Shown piece after piece: positions 41,393 to 52,400 of a stretch of 64,000 nucleotides of DNA. The notes beneath the pieces were generated by a model. It had not been told where the DNA came from. It did no database searches and saw only the letters and a list, made by a program, of their open reading frames with translations. The stretch is taken from assembly GCF_028869115.1 (NCBI RefSeq), contig NZ_CP079800.1, positions 2,517,501 through 2,581,500 on the forward strand, read 5' to 3'. This DNA comes from Pseudemcibacter aquimaris. Lineage in GTDB: Bacteria > Pseudomonadota > Alphaproteobacteria > Sphingomonadales > Emcibacteraceae. The position numbers were made by a program, and so were the translations under genes. How positions within the stretch are numbered: the first letter of the stretch is position 1; every line of letters begins with the position of its first letter.

Positions 41393-43570
41393 TTAAGATT
41401 TCAAGGCTCTGGCTTTATGAATTTTCTTATAACTTTCAATAAGTTTTAGATGCTTATCAAGCCCTTCCAAATTCATACTTGTTTTATTGAGGCCATAGAA
41501 TTTTACCTCACCCGTGATGGAACCCACGACATTTTTCATCACATCATCACCGAACATACGCGACATATTGGTCAGATAATCCGCCATATCAAGCGTATCA
41601 TCCTGCTCAATATCAAGCGCAGCATTCACCGCCTGATAAAACAGAACCCGTTCTTTTGTGTTGTCATTGTAATTTAGAAAATCAAAAATGATTTCCTTGG
41701 CATCTTCGTAATTTCCAAGGGCCAGATGAATTAATATTTTAAGCTCACCTATATCAAGTCTGCTCCAGACCGATGTATCATCAAACAAGATGCCAATTAA
41801 ATCTGAAATCAGCGTGTAATGATCCAGCTCGCTTTCTTCTAACCTTTCAAGAAGATCTTCAAGGTCGTCATAATCAAGTGAATGAATATTTAGAATATCT
41901 TCACGGAATAAAAGCGCTTTATTGCTATTATCCCAGATCAGATCATCGGCCGGATACACTTCAGAATAACCGGGTACAAGAATACGGCACGCACAGCCAC
42001 CAAAATCATTATATGTCGCCACATAAACTTCTTTGCCGATGCTTTCCATAATGCCCATTAAAGTTTCGCATTCCTGCTCATTGGTGCCGGAAAAATCCCA
42101 TTCCACAAATTCATATTCGTTTTTCGCGCTGAAAAATTTCCATGACACAACCCCCGTTGAGTCAATGAAGTGTTCAACGAAATTATTAGGTTCGCTTACC
42201 GCTAAACTATTAAATGTGGGTGGTGGAACGTCATTTAACCCTTCGAAACTTCTGCCTTGCAATAATTCGGTTAGGCTTCTTTCTAATGCGACTTCGAAAC
42301 TCGGGTGACCGCCGAATGACGCAAACACACCGCCCGTTTTCGGGTTCATTAAAGTCACACACATCACCGGATATTTCCCACCAAGTGACGCATCCTTTAC
42401 CAGTACCGGAAATCCTTTATCCTCAAGCTCATCAATACCCGCCTGAATATGTGGATATTTATCTAGAACGCTTTTCGGCACATCAGGAAGCACAATTTCA
42501 TTTTCAATGATGTCACGCTTTACGGCGCGTTCAAATATTTCAGATAAACATTGCACCATGGCTTCATGTTCATTATTACCCGCGCTCATGCCGTTGCTGA
42601 CGAACAGATTTTCGATCAGGTTCGATGGAAAATAAACCGTTTTAGCATCGGATGCCCGATTAAACGGCAATGCGCAAATGCCACGGTCACTTCTGCCGGA
42701 ATTGGTATCAATCAGGTTGGATGCTTTTAATTCATCATCGGGGTCAAATATCCCAAGGGTATAATCATCCAATATCCCATCCGGCAATGCATCATTCGGC
42801 CCGGCTTTAAACCATTTTTCATTTGGATAATGAACAAATTCACTGTTCGCGATTTCTTCACCGAAATAATAATCGTTATAGAAAAAATTACAGCTTAACC
42901 GTTCGATATATTCCCCAAGTGCGGAACATAATGCGCTTTCCTTGCTTGCGCCCTTACCGTTCGTATAGCAGACGGGTGACGCCGCATCACGAATATGAAG
43001 TGACCAAACATTTGGGACAATATTACGCCATGATGACACCTCGATCTTGATACCAAGGTCGGATAGAATGCCGCTCATATTTTTAATGGTTTGCTCAAGC
43101 GGTAAATCTTTACCCAAGATCATGGTTTCGCCATCGATCATATCATCCATGCTAAGGATCGATGTGTCATCCTCGATGCTTTCGACGGTTTCGATGTTGA
43201 AATCCGGCCCTTCCTGCACCACTTTTTTCACGGTGCAGCGATCAATGGATCTTAAAATCCCTTCGCGGTCGCGGTCCGATATTGTATCCGGAAGCTCAAC
43301 ACCAATTTGGAAAGTTTGTTTATATCTGTTTTCAGGGTCGATAATGTTGTTTTGGGAAATTCTGATGCCGTCTGTTGGTATTTTACGGGCAAGGCAATAA
43401 ACCTTTACAAAATATGCAGCACATAACGCGGATGAGGCCAAGAAATAATCAAACGGACTTGGGGCCGTGCCATCGCCTTTATACCTAATGGGCTGATCCG
43501 TGATGACGGTAAAATCATCAAATTTCGCCTCAAGTCGCAAGTTATCCAAAAAATTTACGGTGATTTCCAT
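41393..43570 (-). CDS. OsmC-YcaO fusion protein
   Basis: A 725-residue fusion. Residues 1-130 are an OsmC/Ohr-type domain with cysteines at C50 (SSALCAAYF) and C112 (DRCTVKKVV), where the peroxidatic and resolving residues of the family lie. The middle (about 150-540) is a YcaO domain with ATP-site segments including SALCSALGEYIERLS and CLSEIFERAVKRD. The C-terminal 180 residues are helical and TPR-like, as in E. coli YcaO. YcaO proteins use ATP to activate amide backbones and E. coli YcaO has been linked to RimO. It sits just downstream of ahpC and ahpF on the same strand, suggesting a role in peroxide defence. Confidence 0.85.
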   Translation of the reverse strand: MEITVNFLDNLRLEAKFDDFTVITDQPIRYKGDGTAPSPFDYFLASSALCAAYFVKVYCLARKIPTDGIRISQNNIIDPENRYKQTFQIGVELPDTISDRDREGILRSIDRCTVKKVVQEGPDFNIETVESIEDDTSILSMDDMIDGETMILGKDLPLEQTIKNMSGILSDLGIKIEVSSWRNIVPNVWSLHIRDAASPVCYTNGKGASKESALCSALGEYIERLSCNFFYNDYYFGEEIANSEFVHYPNEKWFKAGPNDALPDGILDDYTLGIFDPDDELKASNLIDTNSGRSDRGICALPFNRASDAKTVYFPSNLIENLFVSNGMSAGNNEHEAMVQCLSEIFERAVKRDIIENEIVLPDVPKSVLDKYPHIQAGIDELEDKGFPVLVKDASLGGKYPVMCVTLMNPKTGGVFASFGGHPSFEVALERSLTELLQGRSFEGLNDVPPPTFNSLAVSEPNNFVEHFIDSTGVVSWKFFSAKNEYEFVEWDFSGTNEQECETLMGIMESIGKEVYVATYNDFGGCACRILVPGYSEVYPADDLIWDNSNKALLFREDILNIHSLDYDDLEDLLERLEESELDHYTLISDLIGILFDDTSVWSRLDIGELKILIHLALGNYEDAKEIIFDFLNYNDNTKERVLFYQAVNAALDIEQDDTLDMADYLTNMSRMFGDDVMKNVVGSITGEVKFYGLNKTSMNLEGLDKHLKLIESYKKIHKARALKS

Positions 43571-43633
43571 AATTTACTTTCCTGAAATCCGGGTGCAGCA
43601 ACTGGCCGCACCCTATTTTTTCAGCAAGATAAA

Positions 43634-45190
43634 TTAAAATTCACGAATTAGATAGTCAAAAGCGGAAAGTGATGCTTTTGATCCCTCGCCCATGGCGATG
43701 ACGATCTGTTTATAAGGAACTGTGGTTACATCACCGCAGGCAAAAATGCCTTCTTCGCTGGTTTCGCCGCGTTCATTAATCAGGATTTCACCGTATTCGG
43801 ATTGATCCACCAAACCTTTTACAAATTCACTGTTCGGTAACAATCCGATTTGCACGAAAACGCCGTTTAAATCTTTGGTCAATACGTCACCACTTTCACG
43901 GTCCTGATACTGGATTGCCTCAACACCTGATCCATTTGCCAGAATTTCCTGTGCAGCGACATTTTTATAGATGGTGATGTTATCACGGGATTCTGCCTGC
44001 TCGATTAACACCTGATCGGCCTTAAGTTCCGGTAAAAATTCAAATACGGAAACCGAATTTACGATACCGGATAGATCAATTGCCGCCTCAATACCGGAAT
44101 TACCACCGCCGATTACGGCAACATCCTTACCTTTATAAAAGGGGCCATCACAATGCGGACAGTAGGCCACACCATTACCGATGTTTTCTTTTTCACCCGG
44201 GATGCCAAGCTCACGCCATTTTGCACCGGTTGCGATAATCACGGTTTTGGTTTCAATCACCTCACCCGATGAAAGGTGGACTTTTTTAATTTTACCCGGT
44301 TCAATTCGGTCAACACGTAAATGTTCCTTACGGGTGATGGTATAATCATCCATGTGCGCCATTAAGGCACCCGTTAATTCCGGGCCAGTTGTTTTTGATA
44401 CGGAAATCAGGTTTTCAATACCCATAGTATCTTTCACCTGTCCGCCAAAACGGTCAGCGATAATGGTAATGGCAAGTCCCTTACGTGCACCATATATGGC
44501 CGCGGATACACCCGCCGGACCACCGCCAATGATGGTCATATCCTGTAGCGGTAATTTTTCATCATCAGAAACGTTTATGGCTTCCGGGTTTCTTTGTAAA
44601 AGTTTATCCATAAGCACCGCAGGATCAATTTTACCGTTTGCGAAAACCTCACCATTTAAATAAACGCTTGGGACCCCTTGAATATTATTTTCTTCGATCA
44701 ATTCCGGGAACACACCGCCATCAATGGTTTCTGTGGAAATCTTATCATTAATAAGCGCGAATTTATTTAACGTCTGCACCACATCCGGACAGTTATGGCA
44801 GCTTAGGCTGACGTAAACTTGAAAATTCAGCTCTTCATTGATATTTGAAATGATTTTCAAAATACTATCGTCCAGCTTCATATCTGTGCCCGATGAATGA
44901 AGGATTGCAAGCACCAGTGAATTAAATTCATGGCCGCCCGGTAATCCGGAAAACCTAATGCCGGTGTCTTTACCGTCTGCCTCAATTAAAAAGCAAATTG
45001 GTGAACGTAATCTGCCGCCCGTGTCACGCTCTTCGAATTTGATATTTTCTGATACTGATGAAAGCTTCGTTAGAAAATCATGAAGTTCAGCGCGTTTTTC
45101 ATGTTCACCTGTTTCAAGCACAAGTGTAATCTGATTTTGCATGTTGGCGGTATATTGCTTTAAAGAATTCAAAATTTCATTTGTTAACAT
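43634..45190 (-). CDS. ahpF: Alkyl hydroperoxide reductase subunit F
   Basis: The 518-residue flavoprotein disulfide reductase that recycles AhpC using NAD(P)H. An N-terminal double-thioredoxin-fold domain carries the CHNC motif (CHNCPDVVQ). The FAD- and NAD-binding domains follow ([32 protein letters not shown]), with the active CPHC pair in [10 protein letters not shown] and the C-terminal [20 protein letters not shown]. Length and domain order match the family. It lies between ahpC and the OsmC-YcaO gene, with a hairpin in the gap to ahpC. Confidence 0.93.
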   Translation of the reverse strand: MLTNEILNSLKQYTANMQNQITLVLETGEHEKRAELHDFLTKLSSVSENIKFEERDTGGRLRSPICFLIEADGKDTGIRFSGLPGGHEFNSLVLAILHSSGTDMKLDDSILKIISNINEELNFQVYVSLSCHNCPDVVQTLNKFALINDKISTETIDGGVFPELIEENNIQGVPSVYLNGEVFANGKIDPAVLMDKLLQRNPEAINVSDDEKLPLQDMTIIGGGPAGVSAAIYGARKGLAITIIADRFGGQVKDTMGIENLISVSKTTGPELTGALMAHMDDYTITRKEHLRVDRIEPGKIKKVHLSSGEVIETKTVIIATGAKWRELGIPGEKENIGNGVAYCPHCDGPFYKGKDVAVIGGGNSGIEAAIDLSGIVNSVSVFEFLPELKADQVLIEQAESRDNITIYKNVAAQEILANGSGVEAIQYQDRESGDVLTKDLNGVFVQIGLLPNSEFVKGLVDQSEYGEILINERGETSEEGIFACGDVTTVPYKQIVIAMGEGSKASLSAFDYLIREF

Positions 45191-45228
45191 AATCTATTCC
45201 TCAGTACTTAAATATCAATTGGGGGGAT

Positions 45229-45251
45229 CGGTGGCAGGCGAGCCGCCACCG
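45229..45251 (-). promoter_or_regulatory. Hairpin between ahpC and ahpF
   Basis: Arms CGGTGGC and GCCACCG enclose an inner GGC/GCC pair in the 78-base gap between ahpC and ahpF. There is no T-run, so full termination is unlikely. Such intercistronic stems can protect or attenuate mRNA and would fit higher ahpC than ahpF output. That effect is inferred. Confidence 0.5.
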
Positions 45252-45268
45252 TTTATTATTTTTAAAGT

Positions 45269-45832
45269 TTAAATCTTGCCGACAAGATCAAGGCTTGGTG
45301 TTAATGTTTCTTCACCTTGTTCCCATGCCGCCGGGCAAACTTCGCCGTCATTTTCCGCGACATATTGTGCGGCTTTTACTTTACGCACCATGTCTTTTGC
45401 GGAACGGCCAATACCCAGATCGTGAATTTCAGCAACCTTTACAATGCCGTCCGGGTTCGCAAGAAATGTACCGCGAAGGGCAAGTGCCTCTTCTTCGATC
45501 ATCACGTCAAAGCCACGTGTAATTCTGCCTGTCGGGTCACCGATCATTGGGAAGTTAATTTTACCAATTGCCGGGCTTGAATCGTGCCATGCTTTATGGC
45601 TGAAATGCGTATCTGTTGAAACGGAATAAACCTCAACACCTAGTGCTTTAAGCTCTTCATAATGATCGGCCATGTCCTCTAACTCAGTTGGGCATACGAA
45701 TGTAAAGTCGGCTGGGTAAAAAAGGAAAATTGACCATTTCCCTTTTACATCATCAGATGTAATTGTTTTAAATTCGCCGTTGTGGAATGCTTCCGCTTTA
45801 AATTCCGGAATTGATTTGTTGATCATAGACAT
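45269..45832 (-). CDS. ahpC: Alkyl hydroperoxide reductase subunit C (peroxiredoxin)
   Basis: A typical 2-Cys peroxiredoxin, 187 residues, reducing H2O2 and organic peroxides. The peroxidatic cysteine is C47 in [12 protein letters not shown], and the resolving cysteine is C166 in [11 protein letters not shown]. It is the first gene of a three-gene run with ahpF and the OsmC-YcaO fusion. It is divergent from oxyR. Start choice is between two close ATGs (M1 and M3), which does not affect the domain. Confidence 0.95.
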   Translation of the reverse strand: MSMINKSIPEFKAEAFHNGEFKTITSDDVKGKWSIFLFYPADFTFVCPTELEDMADHYEELKALGVEVYSVSTDTHFSHKAWHDSSPAIGKINFPMIGDPTGRITRGFDVMIEEEALALRGTFLANPDGIVKVAEIHDLGIGRSAKDMVRKVKAAQYVAENDGEVCPAAWEQGEETLTPSLDLVGKI

Positions 45833-45924
45833 AATTTCTTTCTCCTTAATTCATTTAAAAAATTCCGCTGAATGTCTCTCAGCTTCAAAAAGAGAATAAA
45901 ACCAACCTCAATTTAAGTAAAATA

Positions 45925-45946
45925 TATTGATTTTATCATTTCAATA
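45925..45946. promoter_or_regulatory. Candidate OxyR site
   Basis: TATTGA and TCAATA form a perfect 6-bp inverted repeat with a 10-base spacer, in the gap between ahpC and oxyR and close to the oxyR start. The spacing suits a LysR-type T-N11-A site. It does not obviously match the long E. coli OxyR consensus. Confidence 0.4.
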
Positions 45947-45962
45947 AGTAATATTTATGATT

Positions 45963-46823
45963 ATGAATTTACGTGATTTAAAATATTTAATCGCTGTTGC
46001 AGAACATCTGCATTTCGGCAAAGCCGCCGAAAGCTGCCATGTCAGCCAACCTGCATTAAGCATGCAGTTAAGCAAGTTAGAAGATTTTCTCGGCGTTAAA
46101 CTGATCGAACGCACCAATAAAAAAGTGCTGATCACCGATGTGGGTGAAAAAATTGTTGAACGCGCGAAAGACGCCATTCGCGCCAGCGAAGAAATCATTG
46201 AAATCGCAGATACTTTTAAAAGCCCGTTTGTCGGTGATTTTAAACTGGGCGCCTTCCCGACCCTTGCCCCTTATTATTTCAGTCAGATTGTACCGATTAT
46301 ATCGAAAGCTTTTCCGGACATCAGGCTTTTACTGATCGAAGAAAAAACTGAAATTCTGGTCGATAAAATATTAAATGGTGAAATTGATGCTGCTTTCCTC
46401 GCAACACCAGAAGGGGATGGCATGCTGACATCAGCGCCACTATTTAATGATGAATTTATTTATGGCACACCCATGAATGATAATGCTGTAAAATCCATCA
46501 CCCGTGATGAATTATTATCTGAAAAATTACTGCTTCTTGAAGAAGGACATTGCCTGCGCAATCAGGCCCTTGATTATTGCAGTATCCCGACCGAAAACGC
46601 GGGCCATGATTTTCAAGCAACCAGCATGGAAACATTAAAACAAATGGTATCAGCAGGGGTCGGATCCACACTCATCCCACAAATCGCCCGTAAAAAAGAC
46701 GATCATATTCATTACGTTCCCATCACACCAAATCCGCCGTACCGAACCATATCGTTAAACTGGCGAAAATCTTCACCCAAGTACCCGCTATATGAAAAAA
46801 TGGTTGAGCTGTTAAAACAATAA
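45963..46823 (+). CDS. oxyR: Peroxide-sensing regulator OxyR
   Basis: A 286-residue LysR-type regulator starting MNLRDLKYLIAVAEHLHFGKAAE, as in known OxyR proteins; an ATG two codons earlier (45957) is possible. The redox pair is present as C197 and C206 in EEGHCLRNQALDYCSI, the same spacing as C199/C208 of E. coli, so peroxide sensing by disulfide formation is expected. It is divergent from ahpC, its classical target. Confidence 0.92.
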   Translation: MNLRDLKYLIAVAEHLHFGKAAESCHVSQPALSMQLSKLEDFLGVKLIERTNKKVLITDVGEKIVERAKDAIRASEEIIEIADTFKSPFVGDFKLGAFPTLAPYYFSQIVPIISKAFPDIRLLLIEEKTEILVDKILNGEIDAAFLATPEGDGMLTSAPLFNDEFIYGTPMNDNAVKSITRDELLSEKLLLLEEGHCLRNQALDYCSIPTENAGHDFQATSMETLKQMVSAGVGSTLIPQIARKKDDHIHYVPITPNPPYRTISLNWRKSSPKYPLYEKMVELLKQ

Positions 46824-46859
46824 AATTCTGGTGCATTTAAACTTCCTGCCCTAAAGTGA

Positions 46860-46869
46860 TGTGATCACA
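46860..46869 (+). promoter_or_regulatory. TGTGATCACA palindrome upstream of FAD gene
   Basis: Identical to the palindrome before gabD and at almost the same distance (21 bases) from the start codon of the Tat-exported FAD oxidoreductase. A shared regulator is possible. Confidence 0.35.
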
Positions 46870-46889
46870 AAATATAAGTGGAAATATCC

Positions 46890-48266
46890 ATGTCCAAAAT
46901 TACCAGAAGAAATTTTGTCAATGGCACCTTAATGGCGGCCGGGGCATCGCTTTTGCCCTTTAAGGGAACAGGACAAGAAGTTCTGGCAAAAATGAACCCG
47001 GATTTTTACCCGCCATCAATGACCGGACTACGCGGCAGTCAGCCGGGATCAAATGATGCTGCCCATGCGCTAAGCTGGGCTGGCCAGGATGATTGGGGTA
47101 AGAAGGAAAACCTGAACGAAGAATATGATCTCGTGGTTGTTGGTGGCGGCATCAGCGGCCTTGCGGCCGGATATTTTTTCCAAAAGGAATATGGCAATGA
47201 TAAAAAGATACTGATCCTTGATAATCATGATGATTTTGGGGGACACGCCCGACGCAATGAACACCACATCGACGGCAATCTTCGCATTGGTCAGGGTGGT
47301 TCTGAATCGCTTGAGGATACAGCAAGCTATAGCGGCGCCCTGCTTGAAATGTTGAATGACATTGGCATCGATCTTAATCAATTTACCGAAAGATATGATT
47401 TCGGCTTTTTCAAACGACACGGCCTTAGTGCAAAAATGTTTTTTAATGAAAAGACCTTTGGCAAAAACACGCTTGTTGATCACCCGCTATGTGATTATCC
47501 CGGCTTTATCGAAGGCATGGTCAGACCAACTATTTCGGTCGAGGATGCCGTTGCACAAACCCCACTCAGCGAAAGTGGGAAAGAACAGCTTCTTAAGGTG
47601 ATTAAGGCAAGCCAGGATGATCTGGGCGTTCCAAAAAGCCAGATGAAAGAATTCGCCAAATCCAATTTATATTTTGATTTCTTAAAAAATACACTTGGTG
47701 TGGATGATGAACATGTGCTGCAAATCGCAAGACATACTTCCGTTGATTATACCGAAGGCGGGCTTGATGCATTAAGCCTTTATGATGCGCTCGCAAGTGG
47801 GCCACTTGGTGATGACCCGAATGTGGCATGGAAAGATGCACTTGGTAATGGTGCATATCAGCATTACATCAATAAAGATAAGGGCACATACGGCACCGAC
47901 GATCCATTCATTCAACATTTCCCAGATGGCAATGCAACCATCGCCAGATTAATAGTTAAAAAATTAATCCCCCACGTGGGACCCGGTGACAACGTAGAGG
48001 ACGCAATCTTATCCAAATATAATTACGCCGCCCTCGATCTGCCGGATAATATCGCGCGAATTCGCCTGAACAGTACTGTCGTGAATGTAAAACATGATGG
48101 CCCCGTTAACACCGCCATAAGCGCATTTGTGAATTATATCAATGATGGCAAATCATATGTGGTAAAGGCCAAAAATGTTGTGATGGCATGCTATAATATG
48201 ATGATCCCGTTTATTGTTCCTGATTTGCCGGAAGATCAATTTACGGCGTTAAGAAGCCTAACCTAG
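46890..48266 (+). pseudogene. Tat-exported FAD oxidoreductase, 3' truncated
   Basis: An NAD(P)/FAD-binding oxidoreductase with a twin-arginine signal (TRRNFVNGTLMAAGASLLP) and the dinucleotide motif VVVGGGISGLAAGYFF, followed by DNHDDFGGHARRNEHH. The ATG at 46890 starts the signal peptide; a GTG at 46878 is weaker. From memory, relatives run to about 600 residues or more. This one stops at 458, a few codons after MACYNMMIPFIVPDLPEDQ. The stop comes exactly where a tail-to-tail ABC transporter gene is also cut. The FAD domain cannot be completed, so the product is probably inactive. Confidence 0.75.
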
Positions 48267-49413
48267 CGTGGCCATCGTTTGGCTGCCATGTTCCGACAAG
48301 TATTTTGCAAAGGGTAGTTTTGCCAGCCGATGATGGCCCGATAATGCCAAGTACACTACCTTGATCCAACGTAAAATTTACTCGGTTCAATGCCGGCACC
48401 TGATGCCCCTTGGGAAAATAGGTTACATCTTCACAAACCAATTTCCCATTGGGTTTTGGTAAATTAGATTGTGTTTTCTTTTGATCGGATATTTCAAGCA
48501 ATGTTCGGATACGTCCATAAGAACTTCGTGCATTCACGAAACCGCGCCACGATGAAATGGCTTGTTCCAATGGGCCAAGCGCACGAGCAAGCAATATCGA
48601 TCCCGCGATCATACCCCCAGGCGTTAGCTGGTTCCCAAGTACAAGATACGCGCCAAGCCCTAAAACACCAGCCTGCGCAGCCATTCTTAAGAAACGGCTC
48701 ATACCAAATAAAGTACTGCTTCTGTCTGATGCGATTTGCCTTTTGGCTAGTATTTTATGATTACTTTGCTGCCAACCTTCACTAAAAGGATTAAACATGC
48801 CCATGGCTTGCAATACATCAGCATTTCGAACCGCAAGATCAGCAAGATGTTGATTTTTAATATGTTCTTCTGATGCTTCTGATAATGGTTTTCTTGTTGC
48901 CACTTCATTTAACCAAGTAATGGTGATAAGCATGGCACCGAATACCACAGCCAAAATACCAAGCCATAAATGTAAAACAGATACCGCAGCAAGAAAAATT
49001 GGTACCCACAACAGATCCGTTAATGTTCTTAATGGGCCTGTGATAAATTGTCTGATGGAACCTAAATCTCTTAATGATTGTGCACTAGCAGGCATGCCAC
49101 TTAATGCACCCTGCATGCTTGCCTTTAATAATTTTGGGGATAATGATTTATCAAGCCAATTACCGATCCGGTTTAAAAGACGTTTTCTGACGCTTTCCAT
49201 TATGCCGGATACAAGCAATGCAATAATCACGATGAACGTAAGAAAAAGTAATGTTTCCTTACTACCGGAATTTAGAACCCGGTCAAATATCTGGATCATA
49301 TAAAGTGGAGTTGCCAGAAGAAGTATATTAGCCACAAAGCCAAAGCCGATCAGGGCAATTAACCCTGATCTACCTTGCTTAATTAAATCATTTAATGATG
49401 ATCTGTTTTTCAT
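48241..49413 (-). pseudogene. Type I secretion ABC transporter, 3' truncated (PrtD-like)
   Basis: The N-terminal 390 residues of a PrtD/HlyB-class exporter. The membrane domain begins with the family-typical ATPLYMIQIFDRVLNSGSKETLL and LWVPIFLAAV. Walker A is present (GPSSAGKTT, 359-367), and the recognisable sequence ends soon after, at GTWQPNDGHARL. The Q-loop, the LSGGQ signature, Walker B and the H-loop are absent; intact relatives have about 560-580 residues. AAGGAG precedes the start. It follows the adhesin gene by 47 bases on the same strand, so it was its probable exporter. The expected membrane-fusion gene downstream is missing. Confidence 0.85.
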
Positions 49414-49460
49414 GATAACTCCTTACCTATACAAATAACTAGACAAAAGATTGATAGGAA

Positions 49461-52400
49461 TTAACCAACACCAAAATCATTACCATCAAAGACCACAGTG
49501 AATTCTTCATCATCAGTATCCTGATCACCATCCATTGCCGTCACGGTAACATCAATTTCATAATCCGGAATTTCATCTTGTGTTAGCAGGACGAAATCTT
49601 TTACACGGATGGTATCATTATCCTTATCATCAGGACCATTATTTGATTCAGGATCATCCATTTCGAACCAAACAACCATGAAATCAAAGAATTGGAGATT
49701 ATCGGCAAAGCCGTCATTATTGGCATCGACGCCATCTCCACCAAGAACATCATCCGGAGTAACCTGTAAAACTACTCCGCCATGCTTGTTAACTCCAGCG
49801 AGCTCATCCGCCAGAACTTCGCCATAGTCCACCATGCCATCACCAGCACTTAAAACGCCATCGTTATTAGTATCGTTATAAGCAACCCAATGGACGGTCG
49901 CATCATTATTGTTACCAATACCATCAACCGTAAATCTGAACCCTACGGATTCTTCCGGCATTGGAATTGCAATAAATCCGCCAAATTCTTCAAAGTTTGA
50001 ATCCTGCTCGGCACGGTTACCAAATCCAACCTGATTAGCATTTAGGTCATCATCCGTACTTGAATAACCACCCGCTGCCGCATCGCCTGGATTTATAACA
50101 TCACCGTCATTGATTGGATCAATGGTTGTGAAGTTTTCGACAAATACGCCATCAAAAGTTACCAATATTGGCTGGTTGGCGTCACCACCTTCATTTGCAT
50201 ACACAAATTCCTCTGGTGATCCAGGATTCACAAACGCAAGATTTGTTTCAAATGGGACAATTGGTGGGGTCTGCACTGTTACCTGCCATTCCGTACCACC
50301 GTTGATTATGTCAAACGTAATTGTCGTCGCATCTTCCGAATTAATATCACCCGGCATATTGGATAAAATCAACTGATCTGTTCCAAGTCCACTAACTACA
50401 ACCAATCCATCTGGAAGGTCAGGGTGCGTTAAATCAACCGCTGAAAATACCACTGGCGTAGTACCATGTTCTTCATCGTTACCATAATCAACGGTGATCG
50501 CGCCTGTATCCGTAGGTGACATACTATAAATTTCTACAAGGCCGTCATCTATGTTGGTAATTTCAACACCATCATCAAGGATCGTGATTTTTTCACCAAG
50601 GTCAATGCTGCTTGAACCATAATCGCCATCACCATCTGTAACAGTCGCTGTGACATAAAGAACATCAGAATCAAGTGTGATCGCTTCATTATCATCATTT
50701 GGATTTGGATGCACGACTGAGCGTTTTTGATCAAAATCCACTTCGGCTGTCACATCATCAATTGAAATGATAAATGCAACGGCACCGGCTTGGCCGCCGA
50801 CACGCCCTTCCACTGTACCTGTATTGGTTTTATAAAGCAGGATATCTGCATCGGTTAATGTGTCATTAAGACCGCTATCCACGCCTTCTGAATCAATGGT
50901 AAGGCTAAATGTTTTTGCCGCACTTCCACCATCAGAACCGTAAGTTATCGTACCAAAGTAACCAGCGAAATTATCACTTCCATTATTTGGAAGCGTACTT
51001 TCATCAACTTCAATTGCGGCATCATCTTCTTGAAGGGCAATTGATGGCCCATCATCTTCAAAATTAATCAGCTCGCCAAGATCAATGGTATCTGAAACAT
51101 AATCTCCATCACCATCAGTTAACATAACCATCAATTCTACGAGGCCAGAATTCATTACCTCTGGAGAGGCATTTTCATCAGGATCATTCGGATCATCATG
51201 CTTAAGTGCACGGCTTTGAGTAACGGTAATATCGCCAGTATCAGCATCAACAGCAATACGGAAAACTTCATCACTATTTCCATCGGATGTACGTCCCACG
51301 ACATCACCGCTTTCAAATGACAAAACAACTGCTGTATCAGATACTGTATCCGTTAATCCAGATGCACCAGCATTCAGTATAAGAGAAAATACCGTTGGAT
51401 CCGTGGCCGCTTCACCATCATTTCCGTGCGTTAATGTGGTATAGAATGAGCTGCCGTTTACTGTGACATCTGCTAGCAAGCCACCAACATCACCATCATC
51501 ACCATCATTATCGGTTTCATCAAGCACGATTGGTGCAGCGTTATCGTTAAGTTCAGCTGTCGGACCATCATCTTTAAACGTTAGGTTGCCACCAAGATCA
51601 ACTTCGGCACTATCCGTATCACCATCGCCATCTTCAATTTCAGCCACAAGATTGATGACATTGTCACCTAGACTTAAGCTTTCATCGTGATCAGTAACAG
51701 GGTCAGGTCCGGGGTTATCCGTATGTACAATCGCACGTGACTGATCAAGTTCGAGCATTCCACCAACAATCGAAACTGTAAAGACTAGCTCGCCTCCACC
51801 TGCTTGGCCACCTGCGATTGTCCATCCCTCGATACTTCCGGCATTGTTATAAAGAATAACTTCATTACCGGTCAACGTATCATAAAGGCCACTATTGGCG
51901 TTTTCTATTTCAAGACTATAAGTCGTACTACCCGGACCATCGGAACCGTAAGAAGTATCAAAATAATCGGCAACAGCATTTGTATCAGTATCATCCGTAT
52001 CAAAATCACTGTCATCAACCATTAAATCAGGCTCTGATCCAGTTGCTTCTACAGAGGGACCATCGTCCTCAAAGCCTACCATGGACCCTATGTCGGCGGT
52101 ATCCATGTCATAGTCACCATCCCCATCGGTCACGGTCAGCACCGCATCAATCTCTCCACTGTCCAGCATCAACAGACTGTCATGGTCATTACCATCGTCA
52201 CCATGATCAACAGCACGGTGCTGGGTCAAGGTGACATCGCCTGTGTCCGCATCAATCGATAACGTAAACACAAGTAGATTGCCATTCTCTGTCCGGCCTT
52301 CAATGACACCGTTATTATCCGTGAGCATGACATTCTCACCGCTCGCGGTATCATCAACACCGGAATCACCATCGCCGCCACTGTTCAGTGCCAAAGAATA

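Noticed and set aside
41393-43570. YcaO as part of a RiPP biosynthesis cluster
   Set aside because: No precursor peptide, TfuA, dehydrogenase or transporter gene is adjacent; neighbours are ahpF, ahpC and an aldehyde dehydrogenase.
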